Shown here: positions 30,425-38,368 of the stretch, in pieces
Layout: each line of letters starts with the position of its first letter
Numbering within the stretch: the first letter of the stretch is position 1
Source: Streptomyces niveus
Lineage (GTDB): Bacteria; Actinomycetota; Actinomycetes; Streptomycetales; Streptomycetaceae
DNA length: 38,368 nucleotides
Direction: 5' to 3'
Assembly (NCBI RefSeq): GCF_001723055.1
Contig: NZ_MDCR01000282.1
Span: 1 to 38,368 of the forward strand
The notes under the pieces: model-generated
Told to the model about the DNA's origin: nothing
The model's input: only the letters and a program-made list of their open reading frames with translations
The model's database searches: none
Program-made: the position numbers and the translations under genes

Positions 30425-32428
30425 TCACGGGCTGACAATCTTGCGCATTTGCTTGGGGAGCGGATGCTGTACCGAGGTGATCACATGCCCGCGCAGAGCG
30501 TCCCGCGTGGCCTCGTCCGTCGAGTAGATCACCACGCCCATGATTCCGCGGGTCAGGAGGACGTGGTAGGCGTTACGGACGCAGCGGTCGATATCGGCCT
30601 CGTCGATCGTTTTGGGCCGCAGCTCCGGGTCATGGGTGGCGGTCCGGTCCACGACGAAGCGGCCCTCACGCCAGACGAGATCGGGGCCGATGATCACGCC
30701 CACCCAGTCGAACTCGAAGGTCTGGGCGGTGTAGACGCAACCGACCTGCCCGGTTCCCCGCGGGTCCGTAGCCCAGAAGTCGGCATCGGGTGCACCCTTC
30801 ACGGCATGGCCGCTCTTCACGTTCCAGGGCTGCTGCCAACCGTCGATGGTGACGTCCGGGACCAGCTCGCCGTTCTCGTCCGGATTACTCCAAGGCCAGC
30901 AAAAACCGGCGACGGTTCGCGTGGTCGCCCCTGTGAGTCGATGCTCTTGAAGGAAGTCCGTCATTTCCTCCGGAGAGTCGGCGAGGTGAACCTGCATCCG
31001 CCCGTCGGGCACCCAGACCTGAGGGGTGTGCACGCCCACGCTGAGCAGCTTCAGCACCCAGTCCCGGTAGTAGGCGCTTCCCTGGGCCCGGAACATGCCG
31101 CCGAGGTCGATGAGGGTGTGCCGAAGCCCCAACGCCTTCGCGCGTTCGATCAGGTACTCGGCTGTGCCAACCTCGCCGGGGCGGAGGGACTGCCAGTCGT
31201 CGAGCAGGAAGACGGGGACACGTGCTGCCTCTATGATCTCGTCGGCTTGGGGGCGCGCGTTCTCCCGCTCCTCGCGGGGCGTGTACCGGTCGACGGAGTG
31301 GCGACGAATGCGGTGCGCTTCGTCGCAGATGACCACGTCACAGCTATCCGGCGGCAGCTTCTTCAGCTGGTTGAAGTAGGTGAACAGCCGGGTGGCTTCC
31401 TTCTTCAGCTTTCCCTTCATGCCACGCGGCGCGTTCTGCGCGTAGGTCTCCCGAAGAGTCAGGGTGAGCGCCTTGGCCCCCGAGGCGTGAACGACATTCC
31501 GGCCGGCCTGGTCGAGTGTGCGCCGGAGTTCGAGCGCGATGGCGCTCTTGCCGCTGCCAGGCCCGCCCCGGACGATGATGACTTCCTTGGTGCCGCCCTC
31601 CTGGACCCGTAGTACCGCCTCGTGTACGTCCTGGTGCGCCAACTCCTGCTCGTCCAGCAGTTGGAAGCGCTCCGGCGACCCCATACGTGTGGCGAGGTTG
31701 ACGTCGGCGATCTTCGGAGGATCGTACTCAGGGGAGTCGATCAGTACCTGGCCGGCCTCTCCACCCGGCAGTGCGGCCAACCGCGCACCCAGCAACTTCC
31801 GGAACGGCTCGAGCCGGTCCATGGTGTAGAGCCGTCCGTGCTCGCTCTCCGGAAGCTTGAACAGCTCTCGCACGTCATCGTCGTGAGCGTTGTGCATCAG
31901 CACGGCTCCGACGACGCTCTCCGGCTTACCGCGCAGGGCGGCTTTGTACTGCACCAGGTAGTCGCAGTACTTCTGCACCTGCCGGACCGGATGCAGTTTC
32001 CAGTTGGCGAAGCCAAGATCGACGGCGACCGACCGCTCCGGGTGCACGGTGGCGGAACGTTGCTGCTTCAGCTCGATCAACACGTATGAGGGTGCGCCGC
32101 TGCCCGGGTGCACGCCGGCCAGGAGCACGTCCACATCGGCGTCGGTGTGCGGAAGCCCGAACTCTATGAACACCTCCACCTGACCAAGACCCCGCTCGAC
32201 GAGGGCATTGACCACCGGAGGAAGACTGTTCTCCCAGGCCTCGACCAGACCGTTCGCCGGAGGCGTCCCCTCCTGATCCTTGCCCTTCTTCCGCTTGTGC
32301 TTGTCCTTGTAGGCCAGGATCAGCCGTTCGGTCAGCGGACGATGAGCCGTTCCAGGTTGGCGCTTGACCTCTTCGGCCAACGAGGCAGCAGACTCCCGGA
32401 GCAGATAGGACGACAAGACTTCCCCCAC
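30425..32428 (-). CDS. PD-(D/E)XK nuclease-DUF2075 helicase fusion, copy B
   Basis: A 667-residue paralogue of copy A. The nuclease-like region has Glu89 (VEVFIEFG), Asp100 (ADVDVLLAG) and Glu119-x-Lys121 (YVLIELKQ). The helicase has GGPGSGKS (288-295), VVICDEAH (365-372), VFLLDDWQSLRPGE (406-419), VYTAQTFEFDWVGVIIG (565-581) and RNAYHVLLTRGI (618-629). A Lys-rich insertion (KDKHKRKKGKDQEG, 41-54) before the nuclease is absent from copy A. The two proteins look roughly 40-50 percent identical by eye. GTG at 32428 has AAGGGA about 12 bases upstream. The gene is divergent from pglW (240 bases between starts) and in tandem with copy A, 50-100 bases apart, so a common defence role is likely. Confidence 0.83.
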   Translation of the reverse strand: MGEVLSSYLLRESAASLAEEVKRQPGTAHRPLTERLILAYKDKHKRKKGKDQEGTPPANGLVEAWENSLPPVVNALVERGLGQVEVFIEFGLPHTDADVDVLLAGVHPGSGAPSYVLIELKQQRSATVHPERSVAVDLGFANWKLHPVRQVQKYCDYLVQYKAALRGKPESVVGAVLMHNAHDDDVRELFKLPESEHGRLYTMDRLEPFRKLLGARLAALPGGEAGQVLIDSPEYDPPKIADVNLATRMGSPERFQLLDEQELAHQDVHEAVLRVQEGGTKEVIIVRGGPGSGKSAIALELRRTLDQAGRNVVHASGAKALTLTLRETYAQNAPRGMKGKLKKEATRLFTYFNQLKKLPPDSCDVVICDEAHRIRRHSVDRYTPREERENARPQADEIIEAARVPVFLLDDWQSLRPGEVGTAEYLIERAKALGLRHTLIDLGGMFRAQGSAYYRDWVLKLLSVGVHTPQVWVPDGRMQVHLADSPEEMTDFLQEHRLTGATTRTVAGFCWPWSNPDENGELVPDVTIDGWQQPWNVKSGHAVKGAPDADFWATDPRGTGQVGCVYTAQTFEFDWVGVIIGPDLVWREGRFVVDRTATHDPELRPKTIDEADIDRCVRNAYHVLLTRGIMGVVIYSTDEATRDALRGHVITSVQHPLPKQMRKIVSP

Positions 32429-32445
32429 GGCACGCCAAATCCCTT

Positions 32446-32495
32446 GCGGGTGGAGGCATGTCCTGGAAAGCGGAAGCCTGGCGGGCCGCGATGAC
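32446..32495 (-). repeat. Conserved leader element upstream of copy B
   Basis: Second copy of the element at 30323-30370. On the minus strand it begins GTCATCGCGGCCCGCC; the same inner ATG (in GGACATGCC) is kept but is out of frame with the helicase gene in both copies. A -10-like TAACGT lies 8 bases before it. Because the shared part carries a 2-base indel, it is not conserved as protein in the helicase frame. Confidence 0.75.
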
Positions 32496-32668
32496 AGCGT
32501 GCAACGTTAGCTCGATTCGGAGCCATGGGGGCAAGATCGAGCCAGGGGCTCCAAGCAAGCATGGGGAGGGAGGTAATCGCTGCAAGGTAGGGTCGGCCGG
32601 AAGATTTTAGGCGCATGTTTCCTGTGCCTGCTTGTACGGGAACGGAAGGACACCGCGGAGGTCGGACT
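32496..32668. promoter_or_regulatory. Divergent control region between copy B and pglW
   Basis: The two starts are 240 bases apart and must share this DNA for leftward and rightward promoters. It is AT-richer, with GATTTTAGG near 32604 as a possible -10 area for pglW and TTGCCC plus TAACGT (19-base gap) as a weak leftward promoter. The pglW ribosome binding site GGAGG is at 32657-32661. Confidence 0.4.
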
Positions 32669-35600
32669 GTGACGGCGACAGGCACACCCCCGGTTCCCAA
32701 GCCGGGGCCCCCGCCGCGGCCCGTGAACCAGTGGAACCAGGAGCGGCCGTCCCCGTACTCGTGGGAACAGGACGCCCTCGATCACGTGCGGCGTCTCATG
32801 CCGCCGGCTGAGCCGTACCGTGCCTGGGCGACGTTCTCCTTCACCGCCCAGTCCGGCCGCATCAACGAGTGCGACCTGCTCATCGCGGTCCCCGCCGGGC
32901 TCTACCTCGTTGAGATCAAGAGCCATCCGGGCCGTCTGGAGAACTCCGGCTCAACCTGGAGCTTCCACGGCACCGACCGCACCAGGACGATCAACAACCC
33001 GCTGCATTTCAACGACGCCAAATCCAAGGATCTCAAGAGCCAGCTGCAGTGGGCTGCACGTCAACTGCGCTTCACGGGTCCGCTGCCGCGCATCGAACCG
33101 GCGGTCTTCCTCTCCTCCCCGGATTTGGAGAGCCACCTCGACGACGTCCAGCGCATCCGGGTCTTCGGTAGGGACGACGGTGCGAGCGGGCTGCCACGTA
33201 TCTGGCAGGACTTCCTGGGACTGCCGCCGGACCGGCCGGAACGTCGCATCACCCAGGAGTTCTCGAGCCAGCACCTGCCTCGGCTGCTCAAGGCCATCGG
33301 TATCCGGCAGTCGACCGCCCACCTCAAGTTCGGTGACGCCTGGCGGATGCGACCGCATCCGCTGGACACCGGTCCCTCCTGGGAGGACCGGTTGGCCGAG
33401 AGGGTCGACGGACTGGTGCAAGAGGAGGGCCGGGTACGGATCTACCTCGTCGGCCAGCAGCCGGACGAGTCGGTCAAGCGTGCAACCGAGCGCGCCGCAC
33501 GCCGCGAGTACCAGGTGCTCCAGGGCATCACGCACCGGGGCATCTCGGCGGCGGTCGAGATCCGCGACCACGAGGCGGGCCCGGCGATCCTCTTCCGCCA
33601 CCGCAAGACCGACCTCCGTCTCGACCAGTACTTGGCGACGCATGGCGGCAGACTCACCCCCGAGATGCGCCTGGACCTGGTGCGGCAACTCGCAGAGGCC
33701 GTACGTCACGCCCACAGCCGCTCGCTCTACCATCGCGCGCTCGCCGCACGTTCCGTCTATGTCAGTGCCCGGCCGGACGGCTCCCGCCCCGAGCTGCGGA
33801 TCACCGACTGGCAGACCGCGGCCCGGGACTTCGACACGAACGCGACCCTGCTGCGTTCCCTCGGCAACGCCGCTTTCGACGTCGGCCTCATCGAGGACGC
33901 CGCACAGGTCTACCTCGCCCCGGAGAGCGAACAGCCCTACGCGGATCCGGCCGACCTCGACATGTTCGGCCTGGGTGCGGTCTCTTACTTCATCCTGACC
34001 GGGCAGCCGCCGGCCGACCGGCGCAGTGCTCTGCGGGAACGGCTGCGTACCGACTCCGGGCTGCGTCTCATCGCGGTCGCCGACGGTCTCTCCGAGGAAC
34101 TCGACCACCTCATCCAGCAGGCCACTCACCCCGACCCCGATCACCGGCTCGCACCCGTCGACCGGTTCATCGACCTCCTCGACGAAGCCGAGGAGGAGAA
34201 CGCGGTCCCCGAGCAGCCGCCGGTAGCCGAACTCGATCCACTGTCGGCTCTCCCCGGCCAGTCCCTGGATGGCGAATGGTCTGTACGTCGTGTCCTGGGC
34301 ACCGGTGCGACGGCCCGCGCGCTGCTAGTCGAGCGGGTCGTCGAGGACGAGGACGGAGAGTCGTACACCGAGGAGCGGGTCTTCAAGGTCGCTCTCGACC
34401 AGGAGAAGGCGCAGCGGCTGCGGGCCGAGGCCCGCGCCCTGGAACTGGTCGGCGGCGGCACCGTGGTCCAGCTCAAGGGCGGACAGCGCGAGCTGGCCGG
34501 GAAGACCATCCTCGAACTGGAATACGCGGGTGAGCGCACCCTCGGCGCCCGGCTGCGGGCCGACGGCAAGCTGTCGTACCACGAACTGGAGCGGTACGGC
34601 AGCGATCTGTTCACCGCCCTCGACCAGCTCGCCGCGAAGGGCGTACGCCACCGGGACATCAAGCCGGACAACCTCGGTCTGTACAGGCGCAGTGACCGCA
34701 CCTGGCAGCTGATGCTCTTCGACTTCTCGCTTGCCGATGCCTCCGACCGCGACATCAAGGCAGGCACCCGCGGTTATCTCGACCCGTTCCTGGACTCGGT
34801 GCGCCGAGGACACTACGACGATCACGCCGAGCGGTACGCGGCAGCCGTCACCCTGCACGAGATGGCCAGTGGCGAACGCCCGTTGTGGGGCGAGGGCCAG
34901 GCCGACCCGGTCGCCAATGACAAGGCCGAACTCTCCGTCGCCACCGAGCTGTTCGAGGACGCGCTCAGTGACGGACTGACCCGGTTCTTCAAGCGCGCAC
35001 TGCACCGGGACACCGAGCACCGCTTCGACACCCTGCGGCAGATGCGCGACGCCTGGTACGAGATCTTCCGCGAGGCGGATGCGGCCAAGCCCGTCACGAC
35101 ACCCGCCACGGTCGACACGGTCTCGGACGCAGGTGAGAACAGCCTCGATGCCGCGGCGAGGGCAGCAGGGCTGAAGACTCCGCTGGTCGCGGCCGGGCTC
35201 TCCGAGCGAGCGATCTCGGTGGCGGACGGCCTCGGAGCCACCGACGTCGAAGGGCTCCTGGACGTCCCGCCGTACATCATCTCCAAGGCAAGAGGTGCCG
35301 GCGCACTCGTACGCAAGGAACTCAACCGGCGCCGCAAGCAGTGGGCCGCGAGCATGCGGCAGCCTGTTGCCCCCACCGCACCCTCAGCACGCCGCGAAAC
35401 CGAGTCCGGGCCGGTGCCCGTCGAGGCGGGCGCGGTGCTCGCGGTGGACGAGATGGCCGCGCGGCTCACTCCCGCCCCCGGACGCAAGGGTTCCCACCGC
35501 AGTGAGGTCATCCACCTCACCCTGGGCCTCCCGCCCGAGGACGGCGGGCTGCCCCCGCTGGGCCCCTGGCCGGTGCAGAAGCGGGTCGCGGACCGGATCG

Positions 35601-37102
35601 GCATTCAGCAGCCGCCGGTCTCGCGCCACCACCGCAATGCGATCAAGGAGTGGTTCGAGACTGAGTGGCTGGAGCCGGTCCGTGCGACTCTCTTCGAGGT
35701 CGTCGAGGCGGCCGGCCGTGTGATGACCGCCCAGGAACTGGCCGTCGAGCTGCGCATAAGGCATGGCGCGGGCGGGGACACGGAGGAGCGCACCCTCGCC
35801 AAGGCGCTCGCCGTCGTACGGGCCGCGGTGGAGGGGGAGGCAAGCGAGGGCGATCCCGAAGCCGCTGAGCCCCACGAGCCTCGCCTCGCCTGGCACCGGC
35901 GGGAGGAAGCCGTTCTCGTCGCTGCCGAGTCCCTCCCGGGCACTGCCGACCCCGCCCCCAGCGAACTGGCCAACTACGCGGCCGCGTTGGGCAAGGAAGC
36001 GGATCGGCTGGCCCAGGAGGACCCCCTGCCGGGCCGGGCCGCGGTCATTCGCGCCTTGCGGAGCGTGCCGGCACCGGATGGCCTTGCCCCACTCGCCGAC
36101 ACACGCCTCGTGGCACTGGCCGCAGCGGTCGCCCCCACGGCCCAGGCGAGCCCGCGTCTGGAGCTGTACCCCCGAGACCTGACCCTGGAGAGGGCGCTGC
36201 GCATCTCGCAGGCCGGGGCCGGAGTCCGCCGCGAGAGTGGCATCACCCCCGAGGAGCTGAACAACCGCCTGCGAGCACGGTTCCCCGACCTGTCCCTTCT
36301 GACGGACGGTACGGAGCCCACGCATCCCGAGCTCGAAGAGGCACTGCGCGATGCGCGCTTCTCCCTCGAATACGACACGGAGCAGGGCAGGTTCTTCCCG
36401 CCCGCGGTGGCAGCCGAGGCATCCTGGACCTCGACCGGCGATGCCACGAGCCTGATGCCTCCGGTCACTGGCATCCGCCCGACGGCCCAGGACCCGCACT
36501 CCACGATCAGGGCGCGCCTGGACGCTGCCGTGCGCCGTGGCGGCTTCCTCGCGCTGACGGTCAGGGGAACGCGGCTTCCGGGTGTGGCGGAGGCGGTAGC
36601 CACCCGATACCCGGTCGAACCAGTCGACGTGAACAGCGAATTCCTGTCCGAATTCCGCCGGTTGGCGGACGAGAAGGACCAGGCCTGGGACAAGGTGCTC
36701 GGCGTCGACGCCCGATTCTCCGCCAGCGGCCAGATCTCCAAGGGCCTGGCGGCGTACGTACGCACGGTGTGGGCACTCATCGAGGACTCACTTCTGGAGC
36801 GTGCCGCCGCCCCGCGCACGGTCCTCTTCCTCTACGACGCCGGCCTGCTCGCCCGCTACTGGGACGAGGGCGGACGCGACCTGCTACTCAAGCTCCAGCA
36901 CGCGGCCCGCCTCCCGGCTGAGGCACCGCACGGGCTGTGGCTGCTGTGTCCGGTGGAGACGCGCGGCCAGGACCCGCATATGGACGGCAGGACGGTCGAG
37001 TACATCGGCAGCGACGGGGAGCGTACGCATCTGGACAGCAGGTTCGTGGAGACGCTGGCGACATCCGAGCAGGCATCGGTCACCGGTGCTCAGGACATGT
37101 AG
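32669..37102 (+). CDS. BREX type 2 / Pgl system protein kinase PglW
   Basis: A 1477-residue protein, starting at GTG 32669 (GGAGG seven bases upstream; an ATG at 32615 lacks a site). Domains in order: NERD nuclease-like domain, about 35-150, with Asp69 (NECDLLIAV) and Glu82-x-Lys84 (YLVEIKSH); a degenerate kinase domain, about 280-505, where HRD has become HRA (355-357), DFG is DWQ and the Gly-loop is missing; an intact Ser/Thr kinase domain, about 535-800, with GTGATA, Lys573 (VFKVA), HRDIKPDN (661-668), DFS (685-687) and GTRGY (699-703); then a long C-terminal region with helix-hairpin-like and winged-helix-like parts (about 850-1477). In S. coelicolor PglW is required for phage growth limitation. 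The length matches the family. pglX follows on the same strand. Confidence 0.92.
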   Translation: MTATGTPPVPKPGPPPRPVNQWNQERPSPYSWEQDALDHVRRLMPPAEPYRAWATFSFTAQSGRINECDLLIAVPAGLYLVEIKSHPGRLENSGSTWSFHGTDRTRTINNPLHFNDAKSKDLKSQLQWAARQLRFTGPLPRIEPAVFLSSPDLESHLDDVQRIRVFGRDDGASGLPRIWQDFLGLPPDRPERRITQEFSSQHLPRLLKAIGIRQSTAHLKFGDAWRMRPHPLDTGPSWEDRLAERVDGLVQEEGRVRIYLVGQQPDESVKRATERAARREYQVLQGITHRGISAAVEIRDHEAGPAILFRHRKTDLRLDQYLATHGGRLTPEMRLDLVRQLAEAVRHAHSRSLYHRALAARSVYVSARPDGSRPELRITDWQTAARDFDTNATLLRSLGNAAFDVGLIEDAAQVYLAPESEQPYADPADLDMFGLGAVSYFILTGQPPADRRSALRERLRTDSGLRLIAVADGLSEELDHLIQQATHPDPDHRLAPVDRFIDLLDEAEEENAVPEQPPVAELDPLSALPGQSLDGEWSVRRVLGTGATARALLVERVVEDEDGESYTEERVFKVALDQEKAQRLRAEARALELVGGGTVVQLKGGQRELAGKTILELEYAGERTLGARLRADGKLSYHELERYGSDLFTALDQLAAKGVRHRDIKPDNLGLYRRSDRTWQLMLFDFSLADASDRDIKAGTRGYLDPFLDSVRRGHYDDHAERYAAAVTLHEMASGERPLWGEGQADPVANDKAELSVATELFEDALSDGLTRFFKRALHRDTEHRFDTLRQMRDAWYEIFREADAAKPVTTPATVDTVSDAGENSLDAAARAAGLKTPLVAAGLSERAISVADGLGATDVEGLLDVPPYIISKARGAGALVRKELNRRRKQWAASMRQPVAPTAPSARRETESGPVPVEAGAVLAVDEMAARLTPAPGRKGSHRSEVIHLTLGLPPEDGGLPPLGPWPVQKRVADRIGIQQPPVSRHHRNAIKEWFETEWLEPVRATLFEVVEAAGRVMTAQELAVELRIRHGAGGDTEERTLAKALAVVRAAVEGEASEGDPEAAEPHEPRLAWHRREEAVLVAAESLPGTADPAPSELANYAAALGKEADRLAQEDPLPGRAAVIRALRSVPAPDGLAPLADTRLVALAAAVAPTAQASPRLELYPRDLTLERALRISQAGAGVRRESGITPEELNNRLRARFPDLSLLTDGTEPTHPELEEALRDARFSLEYDTEQGRFFPPAVAAEASWTSTGDATSLMPPVTGIRPTAQDPHSTIRARLDAAVRRGGFLALTVRGTRLPGVAEAVATRYPVEPVDVNSEFLSEFRRLADEKDQAWDKVLGVDARFSASGQISKGLAAYVRTVWALIEDSLLERAAAPRTVLFLYDAGLLARYWDEGGRDLLLKLQHAARLPAEAPHGLWLLCPVETRGQDPHMDGRTVEYIGSDGERTHLDSRFVETLATSEQASVTGAQDM

Positions 37103-37359
37103 CGGATGCTGGGACCGCGGCAGTAGCTGAGTCCTGCGGCAAGCCGCCTCAGCGATGCGCTCACAGACTTCGGCCCAGCTCTGCGCGCCATCCATGTGGG
37201 ATATTTTGCACCCCCATTCGGGAGCGATGGGTGCCAATCGATTTCGCGGCTGCTGGGAGATGGCGTTCGCGGACTGAGGTGCTGATGGGGCTGGCAGGAT
37301 GGAGGTTCGAGCTGCCGGTCTGCGGTGGGTGGCGCTGCGGTGCGAGAGGGATATGAAGA
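37103..37359 (+). promoter_or_regulatory. pglW-pglX intergenic region with two hairpins
   Basis: This 257-base gap is long for an operon. Just after pglW a stem (37126-37153) pairs GCTGAG with CTCAGC and GCGGC with GCCGC, and could be a partial terminator. Further on, GCACCCCCAT (37208-37217) and ATGGGTGC (37227-37234) form an inverted repeat beside the AT-rich ATATTTTG, a possible operator and promoter of pglX. It suggests that pglX has its own control. Confidence 0.5.
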
Positions 37360-38368
37360 GTGACGACTGTCGCGGGTTCGGGTGCGGGAGCTGGTGTGAG
37401 CGGGGCGGCCCTGCTCAAGGACCTGAAGAAGCAGGTCACGGCTCTGGAGGACGATCTGCGGGAGCGCAGTGAGTCCGTCGAGGAGTTCCGCACCAGGCTT
37501 GAGGCCGAGTACGCGCGAGCCCGCGAGGGGAAGCGGACCGCGGCGACGTACGGCGCCTGGCGTGACGAGCGGGTCACACAGGCCGCGGCGGCGTGGGTCC
37601 TGGGCTGTGTCTTCGTGCGGTTCTGTGAGGACAACCGGCTGATCGAGTGGCCGTTCCTGGCGGGGCCGGGGGACCGGCTGCGGGACGCGGAGGAGCGTCA
37701 TGAGGCGTTCTTCCGGGAGAAGCCGCACCTCAACAACCGGGACTGGTTGGAAGAGGCTTTCCAGCACCTGGCCGATTCGAACGAGACGGCGGCTGGCCTC
37801 TTCGACCGCGCGCACAATCCGCTGTGGGGTCTCACGCCGAGCTATGAGGCGGCGACAGAGTTGCTGTCTTTCTGGCGTCGCAGGGGGGCGGACGGCGAGA
37901 TCCTCTACGACTTCTTTGACCCCGAGTGGGACACGCGTTTCCTGGGTGATCTGTACCAGGACCTGAGCGAGCACGCCCGCAAGACGTACGCGCTGCTGCA
38001 AACCCCGGAGTTCGTGGAGGAGTTCATCCTCGACCTCACGCTTGAGCCGGCGATCGAGGAGTTCGGGCTGGCGCCGGAGGGTGGGCTGCGGACGATCGAC
38101 CCTGCTTGTGGGTCGGGGCACTTCCTGCTGGGGATTTTCGGGCGGCTGGTCGAGAAGTGGCGGGCCGCTGAGCCGGGGACGGATGAATGGGCGTTGGTGC
38201 GGCGGGCGTTGGAGTCGGTGCACGGGTGCGACAAGAACCCGTTCGCGGCGTCGATTGCGCGGTTCCGGCTGCTGGTTGCGGCGATGAAGGAGGCCGGGGC
38301 GCGGCGGCTGGCTGAGGCGCCGGTGTTCCCGATCAATGTGGCGGTGGGGGATTCGCTGCTGCATGGGC
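37360..38368 (+). CDS. BREX type 2 / Pgl adenine-specific methyltransferase PglX (partial, 3' end outside window)
   Basis: The first 336 residues of an N6-adenine DNA methyltransferase; the frame is still open at the window end. A coiled-coil N terminus (LLKDLKKQVTALEDDLRERS) is followed by the PglX-typical segments GCVFVRFCEDNRL (82-94) and YALLQTPEFVEEFILDLTLEPA (210-231). SAM-binding motif I is IDPACGSGHFLLG (246-258), and VHGCDKNPFAASIARFRLLVA (287-307) follows. The catalytic NPPY lies beyond the window. GTG at 37360 (after GAGAGGG) is the longest start; GTG at 37396, with GGGAG five bases upstream, is an equally good one. In Pgl/BREX, PglX marks host DNA and is toxic without PglZ, so pglY and pglZ should lie downstream. 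A run of six G occurs at 37883-37888. Confidence 0.93.
   Translation, partial: MTTVAGSGAGAGVSGAALLKDLKKQVTALEDDLRERSESVEEFRTRLEAEYARAREGKRTAATYGAWRDERVTQAAAAWVLGCVFVRFCEDNRLIEWPFLAGPGDRLRDAEERHEAFFREKPHLNNRDWLEEAFQHLADSNETAAGLFDRAHNPLWGLTPSYEAATELLSFWRRRGADGEILYDFFDPEWDTRFLGDLYQDLSEHARKTYALLQTPEFVEEFILDLTLEPAIEEFGLAPEGGLRTIDPACGSGHFLLGIFGRLVEKWRAAEPGTDEWALVRRALESVHGCDKNPFAASIARFRLLVAAMKEAGARRLAEAPVFPINVAVGDSLLHG

Noticed and set aside
32615..32668. ATG at 32615 as pglW start
   Set aside because: No ribosome binding site, and GTG 32669 has GGAGG at ideal distance.
1..38368. CRISPR array or tRNA genes
   Set aside because: No regularly spaced identical repeats and no tRNA-like cloverleaf with TTC-arm and acceptor stem were noticed on either strand.

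Overview
The window is high-GC actinobacterial chromosome, almost certainly Streptomyces. The signs are extreme GC at third codon positions, frequent GTG starts and ATGA/GTGA stop-start overlaps, a two-domain RNase HI/phosphatase beside a Nif3-like gene and a C4 zinc-ribbon gene, an actinobacterial iron-box-like site, and a 410-nt type A RNase P RNA with an actinobacterial look. All assignments come from reading the sequence; no database was searched.

Left part (1-23,100), conserved chromosomal genes. A three-gene unit encodes a GT4 glycosyltransferase, a SAM methyltransferase and an alpha/alpha-toroid 'prenyltransferase-like' protein (664-3858). Next come small membrane proteins, an Amidase_3 peptidoglycan amidase, a second methyltransferase and two divergent 14-TM drug exporters. 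A complete four-gene operon follows (ABC ATPase, permease, DesK-type histidine kinase, LuxR-type response regulator; 14197 down to 10670), then a small 46-aa ORF behind a strong terminator and a beta-propeller-like protein. An iron-siderophore binding lipoprotein sits behind an iron-box-like palindrome. After a VOC protein comes the nif3 / zinc-ribbon / rnhC run, whose zinc-ribbon gene appears to start at CTG. A GNAT, a KDPG-type aldolase and YaaA close this part.

Middle part (23,100-28,100), mixed. A TIGR04222-like membrane protein and a TPR protein overlap by 4 nt and are flanked by two inverted copies of a 30-bp sequence (29/30 identical, 2.2 kb apart). Then a MerR regulator and a membrane protein are transcribed from a near-ideal MerR promoter (19-bp spacer over a palindrome) that seems to give leaderless mRNA. 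Divergent from it is rnpB, closed by a perfect 10-bp P1 helix and followed by a textbook intrinsic terminator.

Right part (28,100-38,368), phage-defence island. Right after rnpB lie two paralogous tandem genes. Each encodes an N-terminal PD-(D/E)XK nuclease-like region fused to a DUF2075 (Schlafen group 3-type) SF1 helicase. Each is preceded by a nearly identical ~50-bp leader element although the proteins have diverged widely. Divergent from them are pglW (NERD nuclease-like domain, a degenerate kinase domain, an intact Ser/Thr kinase domain) and the first 336 codons of pglX (adenine-specific methyltransferase), so a type 2 BREX / Pgl system enters here and continues past the window. The most interesting proposition is that the nuclease-helicase pair is an undescribed partner of, or a separate defence system co-located with, this Pgl locus.
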